Source: JBBRLA01 sp038231615
GTDB lineage: Bacteria; Myxococcota_A; Polyangia; Palsa-1104; JAEUJZ01
DNA: 13,388 bases
Direction of reading: 5' to 3'
Assembly: GCA_038231615.1 (NCBI GenBank)
Contig: JBBRLA010000174.1
Coordinates: 1 to 13,388 of the forward strand
A model generated the notes under the pieces. It was not told the DNA's origin. It did not search any database and saw nothing but the letters and a program-made list of their open reading frames with translations. Below are positions 1 through 6,956 of this stretch, piece after piece. How positions within the stretch are numbered: position 1 is the first letter of the stretch; every line of letters starts with the position of its first letter. Both the position numbers and the translations under genes were made by a program.

Positions 1-2
1 AG

Positions 3-596
3 ATCTACCATCGGATTGAAGAGGCAGCCACTTCGTCATTGCCACTCGACATTGCGCGCCTGTGGGTCATGTTTGACAGCGATGGCAAGAAGCCAGGCGA
101 GCATAGTCATGACTCTGAGCATCTTTGGGATCTCTGCAATCTTGCCTCAGGGCCCTGGCCTCTCAACGCACAACGGCTCATCCGAAGATCCATTGAGAAC
201 TATCTGCCCCTCAAGGCACTCTCGGCCTGGGGAGAACTGCAGAAAGATGCGGAAAAAATGCGTTTCCGGAAGCTGGTCGCAGCATTTTCTCGGCTTCAGC
301 TTGACCAGCGCTTCCACTTCAACATGAAGGAAGGATTGTTGGGAGATGTCGTGGACGACCAGCGACGACGCGAGCTGAGAGTGAGCAAGATCACCCCGGC
401 AGATAAGGATTTGCCACCGCCTTATCGGGGCATTGTCGAGCCAGATGGCCGCGCTCTGCGCCGCGGCTTTGGCAAGAACATCTGCGATCTGTTCCACCGG
501 GTGGATGGGTCACACATGCAAGAGGAGTGGTTTCGCCGCGAAGTGCCCGAAGCGGAACGGATGGCGCTGCTCACGAGCATCTTCGAGCGGATGTAG
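3..596 (+). CDS. 3' part of a TOPRIM/OLD-like (AAA-associated) protein, 5' end outside the window
   Basis: The reading frame is open from the left edge of the window to a TAG at 594-596, so this is the C-terminal ~197 residues of a longer protein. The internal TTG at 39 is not needed as a start. A beta-strand followed by an acidic pair (FDSDG, codons 72-86) resembles the DxD of TOPRIM domains. The later RRSIENYLP segment (183-209) and a GFGK near 465-476 are typical of the C-terminal region of OLD-family and DUF4435-like ATPase/nuclease proteins, which act in defence. The ATPase half would lie upstream and cannot be seen. The next gene starts only 2 nt after the stop, which implies one transcript. 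The first 60 bases hold 33 G/C, lower than the genes that follow. The family assignment rests on motif resemblance only. Confidence 0.55.
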   Translation: MYHRIEEAATSSLPLDIARLWVMFDSDGKKPGEHSHDSEHLWDLCNLASGPWPLNAQRLIRRSIENYLPLKALSAWGELQKDAEKMRFRKLVAAFSRLQLDQRFHFNMKEGLLGDVVDDQRRRELRVSKITPADKDLPPPYRGIVEPDGRALRRGFGKNICDLFHRVDGSHMQEEWFRREVPEAERMALLTSIFERM

Positions 597-598
597 CC

Positions 599-3310
599 AT
601 GGCTTTCCCCACCTCGCTCTCGCAAGCGAACCTCACCCGGTTGCCGGTCTTGCTGAAAGAGATCAAGCAGGGGCTCTTGCGCGTCCCGCGCTTCCAGCGT
701 CCCTTCGTGTGGAGCCCGGAGCAGCGGCTCAAGCTCTTCGACAGCGTCAGGAAAGGCATCCCCATCGGCAGCTTGCTGACCTGGCGCACGTGGCAGTGGG
801 ACCTGCCGGCCTATCCCCGGCTGGGCCCTTTCTCGTTGCCGCTGCCGGAGCCGGCCCAGAACCCGCTTCCTGGCCAGAGTTATCTTTTGGACGGCCACCA
901 GCGCCTGGGCACGCTCTACGGTGCCCTGCATGATGAACCGGTGTCGCTGGACGCAGAAGAAGAGCGCTGGCTGGTGTACTACGATCTCGCGGCCCAGGAG
1001 TTCTGCCTGCCCTCGAGCGCCGGGCCGCCCCCGGTCACGTGGTTGTCTCTGCGTGCGCTTTTGGATCCGGTGCAACTCTACGAGCATCAGAAGCGCATGC
1101 TCGCCCAGGAAGTCGACAATGTCAGGGATCTGGTCAACCGCGCCGAGAATCTGGCGAACCAGTTCAAGGACACCCTGATTGCGGTGAATGTTCTTTCCAG
1201 CAATGAAAGAAATCCGGATCCGGACAAGGAGCTGGACCTGGTCACCCAGGCGTTCGCGCGCATCAACAGTCAGGGAACGCCGCTGGGCGAAGTCGATTTA
1301 GCCAGCGCCCTTGCCTGGACGCCGAAGATCGACATCCGGGCCGGCCTGTCCCGGGCCGCGGAGCAGCTCGCACCGCTGGGATGGGGACGTATCGAACCTC
1401 AGCTTCTCTTCGATATCCTCAAGGCCGCAGCGGACCTGCCCCTGGATCGGGCAGAGCCGAGCCAGATGAAGGAGAGGCTCACTGCCGATCCAGGTCTGCT
1501 GGACAACTTGTTTTCGCACGTGAAGGATGCGGTGCTCTTTCTGAAGGAACACTGCGGCGTGGCCGGTCCCGCCGCCTTGCCTCACCGCCTGCAACTCATT
1601 TTTCTGTGCGAGGCCGTCCGCATCCACGGCGGCCCGCTGGCCGACCTCCTGGCCACGGAGCTTACACGCTGGTTCTGGTTCACCAGCTTGACCGATTCTT
1701 GCTCCGGCCTGACCAGTCACCAGCATCGGTCCGCTCTGGCCCACATCCGAGGCCTGGCCACGGGCGAGTATGGACCTCAGCCCCCGGACCTTCCGCTCCG
1801 GGTCGCGCCGCTTGACGAATTTAACTTCGACTCGTCGCGAAGCCGCGCCCTGGCGCTGCTGCTGGCGCAGGAAGGCCCCCTGGATGCAGACGGGCAGCCC
1901 TTCCAAGCCGCTGAGCTTCTGGCGATGCTGGGGGGCGAAGCGGTACAGCCCATCTTGACCCTGGACCTCGTGCCCTCCCGCGGGCCGGAAAACCGCTGGG
2001 TGGCGGACCCGCGCGCCGTACCACGTTTGCGCGAGGCATTGCGCAATCCCCTGCTCCCCTACCGGGATGCGCTGCTGCGCTCCCACGCCATCCCCGAAGA
2101 GGCTGCGGCAGACCTGCTCCGCGGTGACAACGCGGGCTTTGTAGAGAAGCGAGGCAGCTTCCTTCTGTCCCTCGCGCAAAGACGTTTTGACGAGTTGCTC
2201 CGGTCTGCGCCAGCCACGGCCCCCGTGGTTCTGCCGCCAGAGCCGATCAGTCTCGCAGCGCTGGCCCCAGTAGGGGTGCCCCAGGTCGCGGTCCAGGGCG
2301 CGGCCGTGGAGTGGGCCGTGCGCGCCATCGCCGGCGCCGGACTGCGCCGCTACCGACCCGAGAGCAGGACGCCACCGCAGATCCTGGTAGAGGTCCTGCA
2401 AAGGGGCACCGAGGATCTGCCCTGGCGCATCCGCGTGGGTCAGCGGGAACGCGAAGTCAACCCGGCAGGTCCAACGGAGTTCGGAGAGGAGGCCCTGGCC
2501 GATGCCCTGTGCCGGCTGCGCGCCGCGGAGCTGGCAGCAGAGGGCCCCGTGCGTCTGGCGCTGTGGACCTATGCCGAGGATGACATCACTCACCCTGATG
2601 CGGCCTACGCGGTCGGCGCGCTGGAACCCCCAATGGGACAGGACCCACCGGTCCCCACCGCTGTGGTTCAGCTCTGGCAGGAACGGGTCGAGCGACGCTT
2701 CCACGAGCGCATCGCGTTGCCGCTGCGGCGCATCCGCCACGCCCTGGGGGCCCGGGACGGCGATAGGTGGGTCCACTTGTACCCCCGTTGCCATTTGGGG
2801 GTGGCCGTGCAAGCCGGCGCGATCTTTCACCATCAGAGCGGCTTCTGGGTGGACTGCGAGCAGAACGGAGCGACCTGGGACATCAACCGCCAGCCCGCCC
2901 AGGTGGAACTACCGTGCCTCATGGCTGAGACTCGGTCCCCAAGTGATGCCGCCAGCGAGGAGACGCATCTGCTCATCTCGCTTTCCCGCGACGTACAGGA
3001 TGGATACAATGCGTGGCTCCGGCAAGGTCCGGGACGCACGCCACGTCACCTCCTGCGCATCAGCCACAAAGGCGGGCCCGGGCCCGCTGCCCTCCCCGCT
3101 GGTGAGGGGGTTGACTGGGCCGATGCCATCCGCCAGCGACTGACCCCCCTGCGCACGCTGCTGAGTGCCCCGTTACGCATCTTTTGTGCCACCCCAGCGG
3201 CCTTTGCCGTGGCCCTGGGCCGGTCCCTGAACGCCATGGGCCGTGTCGTCACGATGGACCTGTCGAAGCAGCACGGCAGTTACTTTTCATCCTTCGATTT
3301 TACTGTCTGA
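599..3310 (+). CDS. DUF262 (GmrSD/ParB-like NTPase) protein with C-terminal SAVED domain
   Basis: This 903-aa protein is a probable cyclic-oligonucleotide-controlled effector. The N-terminal ~260 residues are DUF262: PRFQRPF at 30-36, and at 98-102 DGHQR in place of the family's DGQQR, the NTP-binding/hydrolysis signature of GmrSD, SspE and BrxU. Residues ~355-540 keep the helical plan of the DUF262 C-terminal half (WFWF at 358, ENRW near 464). However, where the DUF1524 nuclease normally shows HxIFP there is AVQPILTL (448 on) with no histidine, so the HNH nuclease looks lost. Residues ~720-903 match SAVED: an opening WVHLYPR strand at 724, a LLISLSRD strand, then RIFCATPAAFAVALGR from about 860. 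SAVED domains bind cyclic tri- and oligonucleotides in CBASS and type III CRISPR. I chose the ATG at 599, 2 nt after the upstream stop, because DUF262 homology begins right after it. A longer frame from 527 only adds 24 residues of shadow sequence. Confidence 0.8.
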   Translation: MAFPTSLSQANLTRLPVLLKEIKQGLLRVPRFQRPFVWSPEQRLKLFDSVRKGIPIGSLLTWRTWQWDLPAYPRLGPFSLPLPEPAQNPLPGQSYLLDGHQRLGTLYGALHDEPVSLDAEEERWLVYYDLAAQEFCLPSSAGPPPVTWLSLRALLDPVQLYEHQKRMLAQEVDNVRDLVNRAENLANQFKDTLIAVNVLSSNERNPDPDKELDLVTQAFARINSQGTPLGEVDLASALAWTPKIDIRAGLSRAAEQLAPLGWGRIEPQLLFDILKAAADLPLDRAEPSQMKERLTADPGLLDNLFSHVKDAVLFLKEHCGVAGPAALPHRLQLIFLCEAVRIHGGPLADLLATELTRWFWFTSLTDSCSGLTSHQHRSALAHIRGLATGEYGPQPPDLPLRVAPLDEFNFDSSRSRALALLLAQEGPLDADGQPFQAAELLAMLGGEAVQPILTLDLVPSRGPENRWVADPRAVPRLREALRNPLLPYRDALLRSHAIPEEAAADLLRGDNAGFVEKRGSFLLSLAQRRFDELLRSAPATAPVVLPPEPISLAALAPVGVPQVAVQGAAVEWAVRAIAGAGLRRYRPESRTPPQILVEVLQRGTEDLPWRIRVGQREREVNPAGPTEFGEEALADALCRLRAAELAAEGPVRLALWTYAEDDITHPDAAYAVGALEPPMGQDPPVPTAVVQLWQERVERRFHERIALPLRRIRHALGARDGDRWVHLYPRCHLGVAVQAGAIFHHQSGFWVDCEQNGATWDINRQPAQVELPCLMAETRSPSDAASEETHLLISLSRDVQDGYNAWLRQGPGRTPRHLLRISHKGGPGPAALPAGEGVDWADAIRQRLTPLRTLLSAPLRIFCATPAAFAVALGRSLNAMGRVVTMDLSKQHGSYFSSFDFTV

Positions 3311-3396
3311 TGGGCCAGGGTTCTTAAATTGATCCGTGACAAACTGTACTTGCGAGGGTTTTCCCACCGAATCGCGTCTACCTTCTCAAGCACACC

Positions 3397-5169
3397 ATGA
3401 CTATGCCAAACGAAGCCCTCCAAGTTCTCCTCCTCCTCGACGCCCAAACAAGCGTCAAGATCGACGATCTGAAAGATCGTCAGAACCAGCCGCTCCTTCC
3501 CCACGAACGCCACGAGCGCAAGCTGCTGCTCCTGAGCCAGTATGGCGCCTCGCCCCCGCCGCCGGAGGGCACCAGGGGCCCCTTCGACTGGCCGGGGCTT
3601 TCGCGCGCCGTGGAGCGCCTGGTGGACCAGGCCCGCCGCGATGCGGACGCCGCGAAAGATCACCCTCTTGAAGTCTACCTTGCCGGTCGCGCCCCGCTGC
3701 CGCTCTTCGTGCATGCGGGCCAGAAGCTGTCCAAGTTCATCGGGCGGCAGGTGGTCCTGAACCCCGTGCGCGGCGGGCCACTCTGGGAAGCGTACCCGAT
3801 GACCGATCCGGCGCCGCTCGAAGGCGCGCCCTTCTTCGACGTCATCTCCGGCCTGACCCCGTCCCCCGCCGGCGGCCGGGTCGCGCTGGTCGTCTCGACC
3901 CTCGGGGCGCCGGTGAGCGATGATTCCATCACCCGCTTCATGGAATCCAACGGCGCGAAGCTGGCCGGCATCGTCGAGATCAGGACCAGCGCGCCAGGTG
4001 ATGTCACCCCGGCCAACGCGCCGCAGGTGGCCTTGGAGCTTTCGCGCACGCTCTCTCGTATCCCCGGCCACTACCCGCGGGCAGAGGGCTTCGTCCTGTT
4101 CATCGCCGCTCCGGCACAGGTGGCCTTCATGGTCGGGCGCGCGCTGAACCCGAACATCTTCGCCGATGTCTGGTTGACCCACTACGCGGCCCCGCATTAT
4201 GAGTTCGCCCTGTCCCTGCCGTTCCGCGATGTCGGCCTGCGCGTCGTGCCGCAGGGGGACGAGCAGCGGCACGTGCAGCTTGCCGTGCTGAATCAGATCG
4301 AGCAGGGCATCGCCCAGGTCAAGCAGTCCCTTTTGGCGGAGGACCTCTCCGCCCGCCTCTCCCCGACGCAGCGGGAGCCGTGGCTTTCGCAGCTCCGCGA
4401 CATCGAGGTGCTGCCCGAGCCCAAAAATGACGGCTTCGATCTGAGCCTGCTGCGGCGCGAGATCTCAGTGGGGCGCGGCCTGCTGGCGGCCCTGGCCGGG
4501 CAGAGCGACGAGGTGCAGCGCCGCTTCGGGCAACTGCTCTTCCTGCACGAGGCTTACCATCACCAGGACCAGAACCTGCGATCGAGCAACTACCACGACG
4601 TGGGACGGGCGGCGGTGGCCCTGGAAGAGGTGGATTTTTACGCCGATGCCTTCTCGCTCTCGACCCTGGTGAAATGGGACCTCCGCGAAGGGGCCCTGTC
4701 CGCCCCGGGCGAGGTGGCCGCGCGGACCATGGCCTGGATCGACGCGAGCCTGTCCGGCATCGAGGCCTTCGACCGCTTCGAGCAGCCCGGCGGCCCCATC
4801 GAAAACCTGTCGGAGCGCCGGCTGCGTCGCTACCTGATCTGGCACTTACAGCGGGAGCGGGCGCAGGGGCTGCTCGGCCCCATGGACGTGGACCTGCTCT
4901 TTCGCGACCGGCTGATCGTGGAGCTGGCCCCGCTTTCGGGGTATCTGGACCGGCGGTTCGAGAAGCAGGTGCGCGGCCCGCTGACCGACACGGAACTGAT
5001 CGTCAGCCTGGACGGCAGGCTGGTGCGGCAGGGGCGTCAAGGCGGGAGCTTCGATCCGGTGGCGCTGGTGGATGCGGTGCGCAGGTACGATCGCGCCGCG
5101 CTCGGGCGCGCGATGCACTTCATCGTCGAGCAGCATCAGGCCGCGCTGCTGCCCTGGCGGAATGGATAA
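3397..5169 (+). CDS. SAVED domain - HExxH metallopeptidase-like protein
   Basis: This 590-aa protein has its sensor N-terminal and its putative enzyme C-terminal. Residues ~89-275 are SAVED: PLEVYLAGRAPLPLF aligns with the SAVED opening of the preceding gene, and GFVLFIAAPAQVAFMVGRAL (231-250) is the diagnostic strand-helix of the second half. After a connector, LFLHEAYHHQDQNL holds a zinc-protease HExxH motif (H384, E385, H388). About 20 residues on, ALEEVDFYADAF offers acidic candidates for a third ligand (E410, E411, D413, D417). The last ~140 residues are unassigned. By analogy with CalpL (Lon-SAVED), ligand binding would switch on proteolysis of a partner; that is inference. There is no signal peptide, so it is cytosolic. 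The ATG at 3397 lacks a clear Shine-Dalgarno; an ATG at 3403 is nearly equivalent. An 86-nt gap precedes it, and the next gene follows after 6 nt. Confidence 0.75.
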   Translation: MTMPNEALQVLLLLDAQTSVKIDDLKDRQNQPLLPHERHERKLLLLSQYGASPPPPEGTRGPFDWPGLSRAVERLVDQARRDADAAKDHPLEVYLAGRAPLPLFVHAGQKLSKFIGRQVVLNPVRGGPLWEAYPMTDPAPLEGAPFFDVISGLTPSPAGGRVALVVSTLGAPVSDDSITRFMESNGAKLAGIVEIRTSAPGDVTPANAPQVALELSRTLSRIPGHYPRAEGFVLFIAAPAQVAFMVGRALNPNIFADVWLTHYAAPHYEFALSLPFRDVGLRVVPQGDEQRHVQLAVLNQIEQGIAQVKQSLLAEDLSARLSPTQREPWLSQLRDIEVLPEPKNDGFDLSLLRREISVGRGLLAALAGQSDEVQRRFGQLLFLHEAYHHQDQNLRSSNYHDVGRAAVALEEVDFYADAFSLSTLVKWDLREGALSAPGEVAARTMAWIDASLSGIEAFDRFEQPGGPIENLSERRLRRYLIWHLQRERAQGLLGPMDVDLLFRDRLIVELAPLSGYLDRRFEKQVRGPLTDTELIVSLDGRLVRQGRQGGSFDPVALVDAVRRYDRAALGRAMHFIVEQHQAALLPWRNG

Positions 5170-5175
5170 CGGACC

Positions 5176-6087
5176 ATGCCAGCGCAGCATCTGTTCCGCC
5201 TGTCGTTCTTCCCGGCCCTTCTGGTGATGGCCCTGGGGCTGCTACTGCGAGAGCAAGGCTGCGGCGAGGACCGGCCGCTGCGGATTGCCACCTACAACAT
5301 CCGCCAGTTCCCGCGGGACACCGATCTGCCGCGTCTGCGCGAGGTCATCGCCGCCCTGGACGCGGACGTCATCGCCGTGCAGGAGATCAAGGATCGCGCT
5401 GCCCTGGACCCATTGGTGCGCAGCCTGTCCACGGGCCGCCGCCGTTACCGCTACGTCTTGGCCGCGTGCGGCGGCAAGAACCAGATGTTTCTCGGCTTCC
5501 TCTACGACACTCGCCGTGCCCACCTTCGCTCGACGCGGGAGTTCGCGGAGCTTGACCCCGATGGCAAGGGCCGCTGCTCGGACGGCGAGCGATCCGGCCT
5601 TTGGGGCGTCTTTGTCAGCGGCAAGCGAGTGGTCCATCTGCTGGCGGTCCACCTGCCCGCGGGCGGCCTGCCCGACAGGGTCCGTCGCCGCCGGGAGCAG
5701 TGGCGCCGCGCATTGCGTCTCTTGCAGAAGCTGCGCGAAAAGGGCGCCACGGAGGTCGCCCTGCTTGGCGATGTGAACTCCATCGGCTACCTGGACAACC
5801 GCGATGGCGAACGCGATCTGATCGACGACGACCTGCGCCGCGCCGGGATGGATCTGCCGACCCGCTCGCTGCCCTGCTCCTTCTACTGGCAGGCACCCGA
5901 GAGCCGGGACGTCCTTTCACCCAACCTGCTGGACCATGTGATCACCACCAGGGGACTGGCCCGGCCCGGCTCGGCGCGGGTCCACGGGTTCTGCGCCGCC
6001 CTGCGCTGCCAGCCCCACCCGATGGCAGGGGCCCCGCCAGAGTTTCACTCGGTGTCCGATCACTGCCCGGTCTCCATTGACCTGTGA
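5176..6087 (+). CDS. Endonuclease/exonuclease/phosphatase (EEP) family enzyme with N-terminal membrane segment
   Basis: This 303-aa metal-dependent phosphoesterase has the full EEP motif series. IATYNIRQF carries the metal-binding Asn41, VQEI the catalytic Glu70, VHLP His159, LLGDVN Asp199/Asn201, LLDHV Asp253/His254, and SDHCPVS the terminal Asp295-His296 pair. The fold is shared by DNase I, sphingomyelinases, inositol phosphatases and the 2-5A-degrading PDE12, so the substrate is not decided. Residues ~9-24 are strongly hydrophobic behind a positively charged start and are followed by REQGC. That predicts a signal peptide or membrane anchor; it is not a canonical lipobox. The gene begins 6 nt after the SAVED-peptidase stop and overlaps the kinase start, so it belongs to the same operon. 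An export signal in a cluster of otherwise cytosolic sensors is odd. Confidence 0.82.
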   Translation: MPAQHLFRLSFFPALLVMALGLLLREQGCGEDRPLRIATYNIRQFPRDTDLPRLREVIAALDADVIAVQEIKDRAALDPLVRSLSTGRRRYRYVLAACGGKNQMFLGFLYDTRRAHLRSTREFAELDPDGKGRCSDGERSGLWGVFVSGKRVVHLLAVHLPAGGLPDRVRRRREQWRRALRLLQKLREKGATEVALLGDVNSIGYLDNRDGERDLIDDDLRRAGMDLPTRSLPCSFYWQAPESRDVLSPNLLDHVITTRGLARPGSARVHGFCAALRCQPHPMAGAPPEFHSVSDHCPVSIDL

Positions 6088-6931
6088 TCCCTTGTCGCCG
6101 GGACCAACCGCACGGATCACCGCCCGCTACGACATCCTTGGCCCCATCGGCTCGGGCGCCACCAGCCTGGTGTACGAGGCCCGCGACCTGGCGGGCATGC
6201 CGGTGGCGATCAAGATCATGCGAACAGACCATCGCCTGCGCCCGGACCTGTGTACGCGCTTCGTCAATGAGGCCCTTCCCATCCGCGACCTGCGCCACCC
6301 GGGACTGCCGCGGATCTATGCCTGCGAGGTGCCCCGGAGGGAGCTGCCCTTCATCGTCATGGAGCGGCTGCACGGCTCGCTCGCCACGCGCCTGCTGAAA
6401 GGGCCGCTGCCCCGGGCGGAGGCGCTGGGCATCTGCGCCCAGCTCGCGACCACCCTGTCCGCGATCCACGCCCGCGGCATCGTCCACCGCGACGTCAAGC
6501 CGGCCAATGTGCTTTTCGCCGCGCCCCCCGAGGCAAACCGGGTCAAGCTGGTGGACTTCGGCCTGGCCAAGTGGCCGACCCACGATTCCACCCTGCCGGT
6601 CTCCACCGCGGACACCGACAGCCTGGGCACCCCGGAGTACATGGCCCCTGAGCAGGCCGCTTGCCCCAAGACAGCGGATGGCAGCGCAGATGTCTACTCG
6701 CTGGGGGTGCTGCTTTACGAACTGCTCATCGGCTCGCCGCCCTTCCGCGCGGAGTCCGCCGGCAGGCTGCGCGTGCTGCACTTTTTGGCCCCGCCGCCCC
6801 CCTTGCAGCTTCCCGCCTGGCCCGAGGGACAGGCGGCGCTGTCCTCGCTCTTCGCCCAGATGCTCGACAAGGACCGCTCCCGGCGCCCGACGGCGGCCAC
6901 GGTCGCCGCACGGATCGAGGCCCTGATCTGA
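6077..6931 (+). CDS. Hanks-type (PknB-like) serine/threonine protein kinase, kinase domain only
   Basis: This 284-aa protein is almost entirely a eukaryotic-like kinase domain. It has a glycine loop at 25-32 (GSGATSLV), ATP-anchoring Lys46 in VAIK, the alpha-C Glu65, the catalytic loop HRDVKPAN (137-144, base Asp139), DFG at 160-162, and GTPEYMAPEQ in the activation/APE region. It ends at the last kinase helix (RRPTAATVAARI). There is no transmembrane segment, PASTA repeat or extra sensor domain, so it is probably cytosolic and activated by a partner. I see no ATG in frame near the domain start. The TTG at 6077 lies inside the EEP gene and overlaps it by 11 nt; a second TTG at 6092 is possible. 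It converges on the sigma factor gene 25 nt away, and ECF sigma factors regulated by Ser/Thr kinases are known (for example PknT/EcfP). Confidence 0.9.
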   Translation: MTCDPLSPGPTARITARYDILGPIGSGATSLVYEARDLAGMPVAIKIMRTDHRLRPDLCTRFVNEALPIRDLRHPGLPRIYACEVPRRELPFIVMERLHGSLATRLLKGPLPRAEALGICAQLATTLSAIHARGIVHRDVKPANVLFAAPPEANRVKLVDFGLAKWPTHDSTLPVSTADTDSLGTPEYMAPEQAACPKTADGSADVYSLGVLLYELLIGSPPFRAESAGRLRVLHFLAPPPPLQLPAWPEGQAALSSLFAQMLDKDRSRRPTAATVAARIEALI

Positions 6932-6956
6932 AGCACGAAGCACGTTGTGGATCGCC

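Noticed and set aside
527..598. N-terminal extension of the DUF262 gene to 527
   Set aside because: Overlaps the upstream gene by 70 nt and encodes 24 residues without similarity to DUF262; the ATG at 599 fits the operon spacing.
1298..2833. 511-codon open frame on the minus strand
   Set aside because: Opposite the DUF262-SAVED gene, which has recognisable motifs throughout. The minus-strand product is Gln/Gly/Arg-rich with no domain, typical of antisense frames in GC-rich DNA.
3280..4272. 330-codon open frame on the minus strand
   Set aside because: Lies opposite the SAVED half of the peptidase gene; its composition is low-complexity Arg/Gly/Glu and no motif is seen.
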